From the NCBI GenBank assembly GCA_910576335.1, contig CAJTIU010000005.1, positions 62,001-126,000 of the forward strand: a DNA stretch of 64,000 nucleotides, written 5' to 3'. The notes under the pieces were generated by a model, which searched no databases, had not been told where the DNA came from, and saw nothing but the letters and a program-made list of their open reading frames with translations. Source of the DNA: Lachnospiraceae bacterium. Its GTDB lineage: Bacteria; Bacillota; Clostridia; Lachnospirales; Lachnospiraceae. Below, one piece after another: positions 17,883 to 26,880 of the stretch (position 1 is its first letter; the number at the start of each line of letters is the position of its first letter). The position numbers and the translations under genes are program-made.

Positions 17883-19064
17883 TTATAAGCTATTTATAAA
17901 ATCAAGTAAATCGTCTTCTTCGCTTGATTCATTTTCATTACCTTCAATATTTTTATCATCAATAAAAAGCTCTTTTTCTTTTAAATATTCATCAAAAGGC
18001 TTATGTAACTTTCTTGAATATCCAGATAGATTCTGTAATCTAAACTCATCTGCGTCTGTAACCTCCTGCCAAAATATATTTTCATCTTGTGTATTGTTAT
18101 ATTCAATCTTTTTGCTTTCTATTTCTTTGACTGTATCAATAATATCTTCTTTCAGTCCATTAATTTTTTCTTCACTTAGTGGTATATGCACATAACAATC
18201 ATGAATCTCAAATTTAGCACGTACTTCCGAAGGCAGACAGTCTATGTTATTGCACAGAATCATTTCATCTATATATTTTTCTATATCATCTTCATATCCG
18301 AAATGCTTTAACCACATCTTAGCTGTATTAATAAGGCTTTGACCAATTGCATTTCTTTCAATATATCTATCCTTTTTCTTACCGTTCTTCTGCTCAAAAG
18401 TTACTGTTACATACTTAAGAAAATTCCATTCACATATAATATCTTCTAATGGGATATGTAATAACTGACGAATACCTTCTGCGTAAATAACAAGCTGTCC
18501 ACACTCCTCATCTATCTTTTTTCCCTGATACCTTGTAGACGTTTTCCAGTCAACAATATGCACCCGTTTTCTTTCATTACCTTTTTCATCTATATACGGT
18601 TCAATATAAATCATATCTACATAACCTTGCATATAAATGTTGTCTGAAATTTTAATAGTAATAAAATGTTCTACTTTGTGCGGAAATTGAATCATTTGAT
18701 GATGACTAAAGAAATGTCTAATACAGTTTTCATATTTATCAGCGATAGCATCATTTTTCTCAGAATCACTACGATTATATTTAAGCTCTGCACAATTCAT
18801 TGTAAATAAACTGTCTTCGTATACCTCTAACATATCATCATATCTGATTTTATCAGTATATAAATCTTCGATTATATCATGTACATTACCTCCAGATATA
18901 CAATAAATACTATTATTTCTATCCTCTTGTTTATGTAGTATATACTTTAGGAAATACTCCCATTTATCTTGTTTGTAACAATGATACCGGCTCCATGACC
19001 AAAGAGTATCAACTCCAAGTTTTTCACATATATTTGTTAATTCTTCTCTTGTTTTTCTTGCCAA
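17883..19064 (-). CDS. PD-(D/E)XK nuclease, Cas4/RecB-like
   Basis: 393 residues of a Cas4/AddB-type nuclease. It shows the RecB-family signature: His in GGNVHDIIEDLY, Asp in MQGYVDMIYIEP, the D-x-K core HIVDWKTSTRYQG and the downstream Q-x-x-x-Y of CGQLVIYAEGI. It probably trims DNA ends during recombination-dependent replication. The C-terminus is a very acidic tail ending ESSEEDDLLDFINSL, which closely matches the tail of the SSB-like protein at 23236-24498. Start TTG; it overlaps the primase gene by 28 nt. Confidence 0.85.
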   Translation of the reverse strand: MARKTREELTNICEKLGVDTLWSWSRYHCYKQDKWEYFLKYILHKQEDRNNSIYCISGGNVHDIIEDLYTDKIRYDDMLEVYEDSLFTMNCAELKYNRSDSEKNDAIADKYENCIRHFFSHHQMIQFPHKVEHFITIKISDNIYMQGYVDMIYIEPYIDEKGNERKRVHIVDWKTSTRYQGKKIDEECGQLVIYAEGIRQLLHIPLEDIICEWNFLKYVTVTFEQKNGKKKDRYIERNAIGQSLINTAKMWLKHFGYEDDIEKYIDEMILCNNIDCLPSEVRAKFEIHDCYVHIPLSEEKINGLKEDIIDTVKEIESKKIEYNNTQDENIFWQEVTDADEFRLQNLSGYSRKLHKPFDEYLKEKELFIDDKNIEGNENESSEEDDLLDFINSL

Positions 19065-20110
19065 ATTTTTAGTTTTCTCCTTTCAGACTCATCATAAATT
19101 ACCCGATGTTTTAATAAAAAATTATATATCTTATTTTGCTTGTCTGCAGGACTATCTTTACTTCCTTTTTCAATAAGATCCCATTTATCGTAAATATAAC
19201 TTACCTTTCTTATTGGATAAAATTTATCACACTCTTTTCGAATGTGATGAATATCGATTCCTTCATCTAATGCAACAACTATCTCTACATTTAGACTAAT
19301 TAATATTCTTACCTGTGCTTCTGTAAATTCACAGTTCCCAATTGCAACTGCCGTCCCATCCTTCCTAGAATATCTTTTGAGAACTGATTTCTGCGCTTCC
19401 AGTACAACACAATATCCTGCCTCTTGAATTGTTTTATAATTTTCATTCAGTCCATATACATTCATTCCTTTTGGATATGTATTTGACAATTTAAGAAATT
19501 TAGGAATATCAAACAACTCATAATTGGCAACGGTTGTTCTTCCGCTTATTCCTATATATTCATTATCATCTCCATCCCATTTACGTTCCGGGATTACAAT
19601 TCTTTTTCTATCATATGAATAGCCAATATTAAATCTTTTACAAGCAAACGGAAGAACACCTTCTTTTATCCAATCTATATAAGGTAAATCTATATATTCT
19701 TTCATACAAGATTCATCATATATAGGTATTTCTTGATCAATTACATATTTCTGTCGCTTTATCTTTTTAAAAATAGCTAATGGATCATACTTACTATTTT
19801 TCTCATTCTTGTTATATGAATAATTCAGTCCCAGTATCATATGTATGTATTTATTCGCTTTTCCAAATGATATATTTTTTATTGTCATTACCAATGTAAA
19901 TATATCTCCATGTTGATTTTCCTCTGAGCTTCTAATCGCTATAGATAAACTATCTTTCTTTACACATATAGCTGTCTTATTATTACCTTGTGGTAAGGCG
20001 GCTCGCCACTCTGATTTATATTCATGCAGATCATGACATTCCAATGACAATAAAATTTGTTCTATGCAATTATTTTCTATGATATGTTCCTTTAGTTCAT
20101 CCGCATTTAT
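19037..20110 (-). CDS. DnaG-type DNA primase with Toprim core, AUA start
   Basis: Makes RNA primers. The N-terminal CHC2-like zinc region reads SLECHDLHEYKSEWRAALPQ with SIAIRSSEENQHGDIFTLVM. The Toprim domain is around YCVVLEAQKSVLKRY and EIVVALDEGID. A TTG at 20048-20050 would start inside the CHC2-like domain. The homologous reading continues upstream as NADELKEHIIENNCIEQILL to an ATA (20108-20110) placed 5 nt after GGCGGTGAT, with a TGA just beyond. I take ATA as the start, giving 357 residues. The zinc ligands are incomplete compared with bacterial DnaG. Confidence 0.82.
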   Translation of the reverse strand: MNADELKEHIIENNCIEQILLSLECHDLHEYKSEWRAALPQGNNKTAICVKKDSLSIAIRSSEENQHGDIFTLVMTIKNISFGKANKYIHMILGLNYSYNKNEKNSKYDPLAIFKKIKRQKYVIDQEIPIYDESCMKEYIDLPYIDWIKEGVLPFACKRFNIGYSYDRKRIVIPERKWDGDDNEYIGISGRTTVANYELFDIPKFLKLSNTYPKGMNVYGLNENYKTIQEAGYCVVLEAQKSVLKRYSRKDGTAVAIGNCEFTEAQVRILISLNVEIVVALDEGIDIHHIRKECDKFYPIRKVSYIYDKWDLIEKGSKDSPADKQNKIYNFLLKHRVIYDESERRKLKIWQEKQEKN

Positions 20111-20135
20111 ATATAATCACCGCCTTATCATATAT

Positions 20136-21644
20136 TTAAAAATCAACTGGAACTGATGTAAATCCAACTTCTTTTAAAATATTTCTACTCATATCATGTT
20201 CACATACAATTTGAATACTACTAGCAGCACCCTCTCTATTCTTACAAATAAAAATAAGTTGGTAATGCTTATTCTCATCTAACTTAACTGGTATTTTAGA
20301 TTTATTATTTTTACCATCAAATCTGAATACTTTTAATGCATGTTTTTCACCAGTATATTCATCCTCAAACACATCACGTAACATTAAACATGTACTAGAT
20401 GGGTCTACAATACTTTTTGCCATACCAATGTTATCTTGGCTATAGAATCTCTGTCTTGCTGATGATTTTGCCAATTGAAAAGTAATTGTAACATGTACTT
20501 CCAATCCGCCTTCTTCTTTGCACTTCACAGTATCATAAATATCAACCATATTTTGTTGCATATCCAACCACATTCTATCTGAACGACTGCCAGAATCAGC
20601 TTTGTATGTATCAAGAATAAAATACCGGACTCCTAAATTTGCGTATTTTTTTAATATTTTTATGAATTTTTTGGTTTTATACCGTTTGAATGGAATTAGA
20701 GTCAGCATATTGTTAACAGATTTTTCCACAATCCAATCTGCACATTTATGCAACAATTCCTTTATCTCATCTGAATATTTACCATCTCTAACTACAAACT
20801 TTTGCAAGTCGTGTTTATAAATATTATTTGCAACCCATACCAGTAACTCACGTTGCCATTTCTTAATTCCTTCTTCATTAACACAGATTACAAGCCTCTC
20901 TTCATGTTTAATAACACTAGGTATTAACATGGAGCGTGTTAATGTGGTTTTTCCCATATTAGATAATCCACCAACAAGAGTTATATTTCCTAGTAACTGC
21001 CCCCCAGTCTCTTTATTAAGAATGTCCATATTATTATAAGGAAGACCAACTGCGGATCCGGCATCCAGTTCTTCAATCAACTCATGTATGCCTTCAGCCA
21101 AAGAATATGATTTTACATCATCTTCCGCATTAATGAATATGTGATTTAACATCGCCTCGTATTCTTCATAAATACTTTCCAGGGACATGTCACAGAATTC
21201 CTTAATTCTAGTTTGAACAGGAAAATTATTTTTCAGCATTTTAAGTATGGTATTCCACTTATATAATTCTTTCACATACCCATCAATATTGCTAACATTT
21301 ACATATTCTTTTGCTTTATCTATAGTTTCATATCCACCATAATTTTCATATTCTTTTTTTAGTTTAAGATGTTTTTCAAGATATAAACCAACTGTCATGT
21401 CATCCAACACTGATTTTTTTTCAACTACAATAATATCATTTGCAATCTTCCAATAAACACGCCAGGTATTTTCGGTAAAATCTTCCAAACATAGTGTATA
21501 ATCAAAAATCAGATCCGGTTTTTTATATAAAATAGCTACTATATTCGCTTCTGCTATTACTTTATATTCTTTAATTTGTTTTGCACATTTTAATACTTCT
21601 TCTTGGTAAGGAGATAGTTTTTGTTTTTCTTTTTTTTCTGGCAA
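20136..21644 (-). CDS. replicative DnaB-like helicase
   Basis: Hexameric replicative helicase of 502 residues. A DnaB N-terminal-like helical region covers the first ~180 residues (YQEEVLKCAKQIKEYKVIAE ...). The RecA-type motor has Walker A GNITLVGGLSNMGKTTLTRS, Walker B GVRYFILDTYKADS, and the His/Gln sensor region EVHVTITFQLAKSSARQ. An arginine-finger region lies near DEYTGEKHALKVFRFDGK. Start TTG, 5 nt after GGAGGT. It stands directly upstream of the primase gene, the normal partner. Confidence 0.88.
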   Translation of the reverse strand: MPEKKEKQKLSPYQEEVLKCAKQIKEYKVIAEANIVAILYKKPDLIFDYTLCLEDFTENTWRVYWKIANDIIVVEKKSVLDDMTVGLYLEKHLKLKKEYENYGGYETIDKAKEYVNVSNIDGYVKELYKWNTILKMLKNNFPVQTRIKEFCDMSLESIYEEYEAMLNHIFINAEDDVKSYSLAEGIHELIEELDAGSAVGLPYNNMDILNKETGGQLLGNITLVGGLSNMGKTTLTRSMLIPSVIKHEERLVICVNEEGIKKWQRELLVWVANNIYKHDLQKFVVRDGKYSDEIKELLHKCADWIVEKSVNNMLTLIPFKRYKTKKFIKILKKYANLGVRYFILDTYKADSGSRSDRMWLDMQQNMVDIYDTVKCKEEGGLEVHVTITFQLAKSSARQRFYSQDNIGMAKSIVDPSSTCLMLRDVFEDEYTGEKHALKVFRFDGKNNKSKIPVKLDENKHYQLIFICKNREGAASSIQIVCEHDMSRNILKEVGFTSVPVDF

Positions 21645-21655
21645 CTAATACCTCC

Positions 21656-22114
21656 TTAAAATAGTTTTTTCATTTTCTCATTAATTTCTTTTGTCTTTTT
21701 TACATACCCGGCATTTCTATTGGACTGGTTGTCAAATGTTTGATGCTCTACTTTTGATTTTGATTTCTTTGCTCTTTGTATTCTCAGATAAACATCATTA
21801 ATTTCAGGTTCAATCATCTTTATAATTAGATTAATCCGGTGTGTTTCATCATGAATTTTCCTTTCGTTTTCACGTAAATATGTCACAATTTTTCTCTTAC
21901 ATAATTTGAAAGTACACAAAATTGTGTAATCATCATAATTCGCATTTTCAGTATGGTTATTATTCGCTATATGTTCTCCACGTTTGATACCCTGTAGCTT
22001 TAAAGCTAAGTATTTTGGAAATTTCATGTTGTCATCATATTCAAGAATTTCTTTTTTTACATATTCACAAAGTTCATTCCACTGTTTATTTTCTTTATTT
22101 TTAATATTCCGCAT
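21656..22114 (-). CDS. hypothetical replication-region protein
   Basis: 152 residues, strongly basic and helical, with a conserved-looking N-terminal segment KQWNELCEYVKKEILEYDDN and a C-terminal Lys/Asn-rich tail. It sits between the Sak4-like ATPase and the DnaB-like helicase with small gaps, the position often held by helicase loaders or replisome adaptors. No loader motif (no ATPase) is visible, so the role is open. It is the only gene in the core with a clear AUG start. Confidence 0.6.
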   Translation of the reverse strand: MRNIKNKENKQWNELCEYVKKEILEYDDNMKFPKYLALKLQGIKRGEHIANNNHTENANYDDYTILCTFKLCKRKIVTYLRENERKIHDETHRINLIIKMIEPEINDVYLRIQRAKKSKSKVEHQTFDNQSNRNAGYVKKTKEINEKMKKLF

Positions 22115-22173
22115 ATATAAAAGTCATCCTTTCTTAAATACTCTAGCAGGTATATCCTGCCAGAGTATATATA

Positions 22174-23160
22174 TTAGTTAGATAACTGTAATTTTGCAAA
22201 ATCAATCAGTTCTGTAAGCGTTTCTGGTGACTGAATATCCAATTTTTTCAGATCAACAGACTTATCTTTCAATAATTTATTCACTTTTAAAAGAGCCGCT
22301 TTATTATCCTTTAGTTCTTTTAATATTTCTTTAAACTCTATCGCAAGCTCTTCTGATTTTTCTGCTTTGTCTTCCATAGACTCTGTAGAAGTCTTGATAT
22401 CTTTGTTATAAGATGTAGTATTGGTTTCTAATTCACTTCTACCTTCAAAGTAGTTCTTCCAAATGTCATAACATGGATTTTCAATAATATCACCACGCTT
22501 AGTTACATTTGTCCTATCCTTTAATACCTTTGCATAATAGTGAATGCCATCTGCTTCTTCTGTTGTATAAAATTCAAGTACTGTGTCGTAGTCAAATTTC
22601 ACACTCTTGTGCATATCAGGCTTAATACCAATAACTTTTTCTCCAGATTTATCTCTTTCGTCTGTAGATTGTGCAACAGAAATAATATGGACACCCTTTG
22701 TTGATAGATCAATCTTCGCTTGCTGTAGTTTTAGATTTAAGATTTTAATTCTACCCCAGGATCTCTGGCTAATATTAGCATCGTCTACGTTTCCACCTTT
22801 TTTTCTTGCCCTCTTCTCCTCTACTTCCTGTGCTCCTACTTGCATAGTCCCATAGAATTTTGTTTCAGAATCAATACTTAAAGTATCAATACTATCATCA
22901 AATTCACCACTTAAAAATGAATCTAAATCCATCTCTAATTCATCCAAATCAGATGTGTTATCTACAAGAATAAGATTGTTATATGTATTTCCATTGTTAA
23001 TAGAAATGTCTTTTCCTTCATAATGTGCTACACCTGCTTCTGAATCAATACATGCTACTCTAGGAAATGTAAGCTGAAATGTTGACTTACCACTACCAGA
23101 TTCTCCGTATACTAAAAACTTACCACCGATTTTTGCTGCCTTTGCTTTTCTAAAACTCAA
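22174..23160 (-). CDS. Sak4-like RecA-fold ATPase (AAA_24)
   Basis: 328 residues. Walker A KFLVYGESGSGKSTFQLTFP, then ACIDSEAGVAHYEG, and a Walker B-type strand DTLSIDSETKFYG. This matches phage Sak4/AAA_24 proteins that promote single-strand annealing or strand exchange with a partner SSB. The C-terminal ~90 residues are a charged coil (KDNKAALLKVNKLLKDKSVD). Start TTG, 7 nt after GGAGGAT. Its neighbour upstream is the SSB-like protein, as expected for this system. Confidence 0.85.
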   Translation of the reverse strand: MSFRKAKAAKIGGKFLVYGESGSGKSTFQLTFPRVACIDSEAGVAHYEGKDISINNGNTYNNLILVDNTSDLDELEMDLDSFLSGEFDDSIDTLSIDSETKFYGTMQVGAQEVEEKRARKKGGNVDDANISQRSWGRIKILNLKLQQAKIDLSTKGVHIISVAQSTDERDKSGEKVIGIKPDMHKSVKFDYDTVLEFYTTEEADGIHYYAKVLKDRTNVTKRGDIIENPCYDIWKNYFEGRSELETNTTSYNKDIKTSTESMEDKAEKSEELAIEFKEILKELKDNKAALLKVNKLLKDKSVDLKKLDIQSPETLTELIDFAKLQLSN

Positions 23161-23235
23161 TTCAAAATCCTCCTATTTTTTACATTTTAGTTGTATATAT
23201 AGGCTTGTCTGACTCCATCAAACAAGCCATTTTTT

Positions 23236-24498
23236 CTACATGCCTTCAATCATCTTTAACAAATCATCTTCTTCTGATGTTTCACTATTTTCTTCAGTAT
23301 CAGATTCATCAGAATCGATACCAGCATCAGTCAATGCTTGCTCATAGAAATACAAGTCAAAATCTTCATACTTATTTTCCTCAAATGCTACTGTTGGCTT
23401 TCTTTCTTCATCTTGTCCAACATATGTAATATCCGGTTTAACGATAATCATTCTCTTTTCACGATTTCCATTACCAACTGCACACTTTTTTTCAGCTTCT
23501 TCTTCAGAATACAATCCCATTACAATAAGTTCTTTAATGTCATCAGGAATATCATCTTCTGTAATATTTACAATAGCAGCACCTTCAATTAAATTTCCAA
23601 CAACAGTAATTTCGTTCAAGCAACTCTTCTTTTTAGGTTTAAAAAATCGCTGAAGCATTTTCGCTGTTACTTCTGGATTTTCATTAATTGCAACTTCAAA
23701 TTCTATTGGATATACAACATTTTTCTTGATTTCAATCTTTTTACCATCGATTTTGGGTTTTCCAACATAATCAACAACATATGCGCTAAGAGGAATAGTA
23801 CCTTTTTCCTCATCCTTTTTTCCGATACTTTTTGTATCAACAAGAACCGTCTGAGAAAATACTGCTTTAAAGAAATCTTCTAATTCAGTAAATTCAAAAT
23901 CTGAACTACTATCTTCTTCGGCTTTTTTAATTTCTTTTTCATGAATTTTCTCATATTCATCTTCTACTTTTGAAAGCACAATAGAAGTTATTTCTTTTTT
24001 AATAGATACGTTTTCATCATATTCGCTGTATCCAATATTTCCTTTTACATTTACAATAACACCATTTTCAAGATACTCACTTAAGTATTCAATAGCATCA
24101 TATGCTGCGAGAAACTTTTTATATAGTGTTTTTCCTTTTACATCCTTCTCTACCCCTACTATCAGAAAAGAAGAATCTGAAATATTATCAAGAAGAGATT
24201 TATCAAAACGATCTTCCCATGCAATCTCCACCGACTTACTTTTGCCTGTTTCATCTTTTTCCGTCTTGTCATATGCACGGATTATATTGTCTTTATCTGG
24301 GAAGAAACCACTTCTCATTTCTGCATAAACAATATTGCCCTTCCCACAGTCAATGCCAATATACATACTATTATCTGTCCATCCGGAATCATACGTATTG
24401 TCTAAATTAAACGTCTTATCAGTTATCTTTACTCTGCCAATAAGATTAAATGTTGACTTGCCCTTCTTCAGTGCTTTTCTTTCTTTGCTTTTTGCCAA
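23236..24498 (-). CDS. probable single-stranded DNA-binding protein with acidic tail
   Basis: 420 residues, highly acidic. The body has two or more beta-rich stretches compatible with OB folds (FNLIGRVKITDKTFNLDN; ENGVIVNVKGNIGYSEYDEN; NEITVVGNLIEGAAIVNIT). The end is a long Asp/Glu/Ser tail closing in ETSEEDDLLKMIEGM, like an SSB-Ct tail that recruits partners. Sak4 proteins are commonly paired with an SSB, and this gene lies just upstream of the Sak4-like gene. Start TTG after AGGAGG. SSB function is inferred from context and tail, not from a recognised domain. Confidence 0.55.
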   Translation of the reverse strand: MAKSKERKALKKGKSTFNLIGRVKITDKTFNLDNTYDSGWTDNSMYIGIDCGKGNIVYAEMRSGFFPDKDNIIRAYDKTEKDETGKSKSVEIAWEDRFDKSLLDNISDSSFLIVGVEKDVKGKTLYKKFLAAYDAIEYLSEYLENGVIVNVKGNIGYSEYDENVSIKKEITSIVLSKVEDEYEKIHEKEIKKAEEDSSSDFEFTELEDFFKAVFSQTVLVDTKSIGKKDEEKGTIPLSAYVVDYVGKPKIDGKKIEIKKNVVYPIEFEVAINENPEVTAKMLQRFFKPKKKSCLNEITVVGNLIEGAAIVNITEDDIPDDIKELIVMGLYSEEEAEKKCAVGNGNREKRMIIVKPDITYVGQDEERKPTVAFEENKYEDFDLYFYEQALTDAGIDSDESDTEENSETSEEDDLLKMIEGM

Positions 24499-24760
24499 AT
24501 TTAAAGTCCTCCTATAAATAAAATTTTAAATATTTTCTCATCTTCTATAACATCAACAATCCATCCGGATTGGAACATAGAGTTGAATCTATAAGATAAA
24601 TTCTATGTAAACAGTGATTTATGGCTAATTTTTGCGCAACTTAACCAAAGGTATGCTGTTTACCACCCAAAACGAATATAATTATTCAGTTTTCTATTAT
24701 GAATTTTCACAAGAAAACTGTGATCTGAAATTATTAATACACTACCATTTTAACTTGCAT
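24499..24760 (-). other. intergenic region, no gene seen
   Basis: About 260 nt with stops in all frames and no convincing frame, tRNA or repeat. It contains the ribosome site AGGAGG of the SSB-like gene at its left end. It may hold the promoter for the replication block, but no clear -35/-10 pair could be fixed. Confidence 0.4.
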
Positions 24761-24901
24761 CTAGTTCATATTTGTATTATTCTTTATAAGAACACCACTT
24801 TCATTGACAGAGGATCCTGTTATAAGCTCAAACAAATTGTCCCAATTATTATGTAATATCCGGGACAACTCGTCCCTGTCTTTCTGCTTAAGTTTCTGCA
24901 T
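24761..24901 (-). CDS. hypothetical small protein
   Basis: A 46-residue frame (MQKLKQKDRDELSRILHNNW...) starting 14 nt inside the end of the gene upstream of it. Helical N-terminus, then DNLFELITGSSVNESGVLI. No clear ribosome site. The perfect 5-bp hairpin GGGAC-loop-GTCCC (24861-24875) falls within it. Coding status is moderate only. Confidence 0.4.
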   Translation of the reverse strand: MQKLKQKDRDELSRILHNNWDNLFELITGSSVNESGVLIKNNTNMN

Positions 24902-25034
24902 CTGCAACTACATACTTTTTATTATTCTTCTCTTTCCTTTTCTGCATCTGTAACTGCTTTTCTTTTACCAACCTATTTTCAAGTTTCCTCTCCATACTTC
25001 TCATTTTTCCTACCTGCTTACACATTAAACCCAT
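24888..25034 (-). CDS. hypothetical small basic coiled-coil protein
   Basis: 48 residues, Lys/Gln/Arg-rich (MGLMCKQVGKMRSMERKLEN...), predicted to be one long basic helix. AAGGAAAATAAAAAGT lies upstream of the ATG. Could bind nucleic acid. No family recognised. Confidence 0.45.
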   Translation of the reverse strand: MGLMCKQVGKMRSMERKLENRLVKEKQLQMQKRKEKNNKKYVVADAET

Positions 25035-25053
25035 ACTTTTTATTTTCCTTTTC

Positions 25054-25236
25054 TTAGTCTACATAATCTGTAAGTTCTTCATTACAACACATACATTTAA
25101 CTGTTTGACATTCTACGATACCACTTGGTAAAAATTCATATACAAACTGTTCACCTGCTGTTGCATGAGATACACAACCCTGTTTTCTGTGATTCTCTAC
25201 CCATTTATCTATTCTTTTACTCGTTTCAAATTTTAT
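25054..25236 (-). CDS. small Cys-containing protein with AUA start
   Basis: A clear 60-residue coding frame (KFETSKRIDKWVENHRKQG... VKCMCCNEELTDYVD) with a C-terminal zinc-knuckle-like CMCC. There is no ATG, GTG or TTG near its beginning. The ribosome site AGAGGTGAT is followed after 5 nt by ATA, then AAA TTT GAA. The same spacing is seen at the primase gene. Missed by ordinary gene finding. Confidence 0.6.
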   Translation of the reverse strand: MKFETSKRIDKWVENHRKQGCVSHATAGEQFVYEFLPSGIVECQTVKCMCCNEELTDYVD

Positions 25237-25251
25237 GTATTATCACCTCTT

Positions 25252-25581
25252 TTATACTTTATCATTCTCCATATAAAATGTAAAACTTCCGTCTTTTTCA
25301 GTTTTGCTAAAATATTCAGTTGCTTCAATTTTAATAACAGATGCGTTCATAACCCTTTGACAAAACAGTACATATTCATTTGATTTTTCTAATGGACGAA
25401 GTACCATTTTATCACCAGATACACATATATCAAAATTTACATTCTTATCAATGCAATTTTCTTTGAGTGTATATACTTTTATGCTACTCAAAATAATATC
25501 CTTTTCATTATCTAATATAAGAATATCTTCAAAACGTTCTTGATAGTAAACTGTTACTAGTACATTTTCTTGTTTTTCCAT
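25252..25581 (-). CDS. hypothetical protein
   Basis: 109 residues, beta-rich (NVLVTVYYQERFEDILILDN; DKMVLRPLEKSNEYVLFCQR), ending in FTFYMENDKV. ATG behind GGAGGTAAATA. No recognised family; the strand pattern could be a small regulatory or sensor-like fold. Confidence 0.55.
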   Translation of the reverse strand: MEKQENVLVTVYYQERFEDILILDNEKDIILSSIKVYTLKENCIDKNVNFDICVSGDKMVLRPLEKSNEYVLFCQRVMNASVIKIEATEYFSKTEKDGSFTFYMENDKV

Positions 25582-25599
25582 TATTTACCTCCATACAAC

Positions 25600-25893
25600 C
25601 TATATTTCTTCGCTATGGCATCCATCTGTAATCATTACAACTTTATCTGAATTTGCATCTTCAAATAAGCTATAAATATTCTTGCAATAGCAATGTTCTC
25701 CTGTCGTTTCAGTAAGATTGGTCACATAGAAATCATCATTATATTCGCTTTTAGTATCGCCGATTACACCAAATGCAATATCTCCTCTTTCTGAATCTCC
25801 CAAGTAAATACCAATAGGTGTATCATCTGAGATATTATTGTCCTCACACCATTTCTTTAGTTGTCCTATTGTTAATGGATTGCTTGTTTTTAT
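25600..25893 (-). CDS. hypothetical protein with AUA start
   Basis: 97 residues from the ATA at 25891-25893: KTSNPLTIGQLKKWCEDNNI..., a recognisable phage-type opening followed by DDTPIGIYLGDSERGDIAFG. An upstream in-frame ATG (25944) has no ribosome site and would add a tail translated across the real ribosome site. GGAGGAGGTGAG followed 4 nt later by ATA fits the genome-wide pattern. Function unknown. Confidence 0.6.
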   Translation of the reverse strand: MKTSNPLTIGQLKKWCEDNNISDDTPIGIYLGDSERGDIAFGVIGDTKSEYNDDFYVTNLTETTGEHCYCKNIYSLFEDANSDKVVMITDGCHSEEI

Positions 25894-25934
25894 AAATCTC
25901 ACCTCCTCCAAAATCACCCCATGAAATTTCGGAT

Positions 25935-26354
25935 TCAACACCATATTCCATAACTTATTTTAATCCATAATCCATTATCTATTGTAATCTCATAATTTTC
26001 ATAATCAGCATTTTTGAACTCGTCCATATATCCATATTTTAAGAAAGATATACACGTTGCTATCATCCTAAGCCTATCTTCTTTCTTTAAATCTTCAAAA
26101 CTTGTCCATTTATAAGAATCTATCTGATTATGTATTTCTTCTTTTGTTCCTGTAAATTTTCCCGAGTCACCAGATACAGTTGAAAACTCTAATGTATAAT
26201 AATTGGATTTTTCAATATAATTTTTATCTTTTGAACTTCTAAATTCCCAATATCCACACCAATCACATATTGATTTTCTATATGCTATATTGGTCAAAAT
26301 ATCTAAATTGCTATAATCAGTCAAGTCACTTTTATGGCAGTGAGGGCATTTCAT
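25935..26354 (-). CDS. zinc-ribbon hypothetical protein
   Basis: 139 residues. N-terminal CPHCHK and CDWCGYWE form a CxxC...CxxC zinc ribbon. The middle (FTGTKEEIHNQIDSYKWTSF) and end (YEITIDNGLWIKISYGIWC) suggest an alpha/beta body. It overlaps the start of the following gene region by its stop. No family assigned. Confidence 0.6.
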   Translation of the reverse strand: MKCPHCHKSDLTDYSNLDILTNIAYRKSICDWCGYWEFRSSKDKNYIEKSNYYTLEFSTVSGDSGKFTGTKEEIHNQIDSYKWTSFEDLKKEDRLRMIATCISFLKYGYMDEFKNADYENYEITIDNGLWIKISYGIWC

Positions 26355-26572
26355 TTAACGTTCACTTCCTTTTCATCTTCTTCAACTAATCTGTTAATCT
26401 GTTTCCAACAAGGAATACATATATGAAAAGGTTGAGTATATAGTCTGAATGATTTTATATATACAATTTTTTCATTTTCTAACTGCTTATCACATACTTT
26501 ACATATACATCGTTTAGTTGTTCTTATTTCTAATTCGTTGAATTCATCAACAAAACCATATTTCTTTTCTAT
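26351..26572 (-). CDS. zinc-ribbon small protein without canonical start (candidate AUA)
   Basis: A good coding frame of ~73 residues, EKKYGFVDEFNELEIRTTKR..., carrying CICKVCDKQ and CIPCWKQ as a CxC/CxxC zinc ribbon and ending VEEDEKEVNVK. Its stop overlaps the next ATG. No ATG, GTG or TTG lies in the first 60 codons. The likeliest start is ATA (26570-26572), 4 nt after a GGATGTGA sequence, a weaker site than at the other AUA genes. Confidence 0.5.
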   Translation of the reverse strand: MEKKYGFVDEFNELEIRTTKRCICKVCDKQLENEKIVYIKSFRLYTQPFHICIPCWKQINRLVEEDEKEVNVK

Positions 26573-26606
26573 ATTTTCACATCCGAAACCTAAGGAAATC
26601 GTGTGT

Positions 26607-26846
26607 TTATCTAATATCTATTTCTCCAAAATTCAAATTATCATTTTGATAAATTTTTCTTCCGTTAAATTCATACATAAAATCATTGTTAAAGAATGAA
26701 ACAGAATATGGAAATAAAATTTTTAATGTATCGTTACTCATAAATAAATGTGCCTTCTGATTAGTAAGATATTCGAACTTTTGAATTTCCTCTTCTAATT
26801 TATTTTCATTTAGTGTTATAAGTTTTCTTGTAATATCTATTTTCAT
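26607..26846 (-). CDS. hypothetical protein
   Basis: 79 residues: MKIDITRKLITLNENKLEEE with a helical centre, then beta strands (HLFMSNDTLKILFPYSVSFF) and an end NFGEIDIR. No recognised domain. Ribosome site is weak. Confidence 0.5.
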   Translation of the reverse strand: MKIDITRKLITLNENKLEEEIQKFEYLTNQKAHLFMSNDTLKILFPYSVSFFNNDFMYEFNGRKIYQNDNLNFGEIDIR

Positions 26847-26880
26847 TTTTCTATATACCCTTCAAAATATACACATTAAA

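Noticed and set aside
24861-24875. GGGAC/GTCCC hairpin as a terminator
   Set aside because: Only 5 bp, no U-run directly following, and it falls inside a probable small gene.
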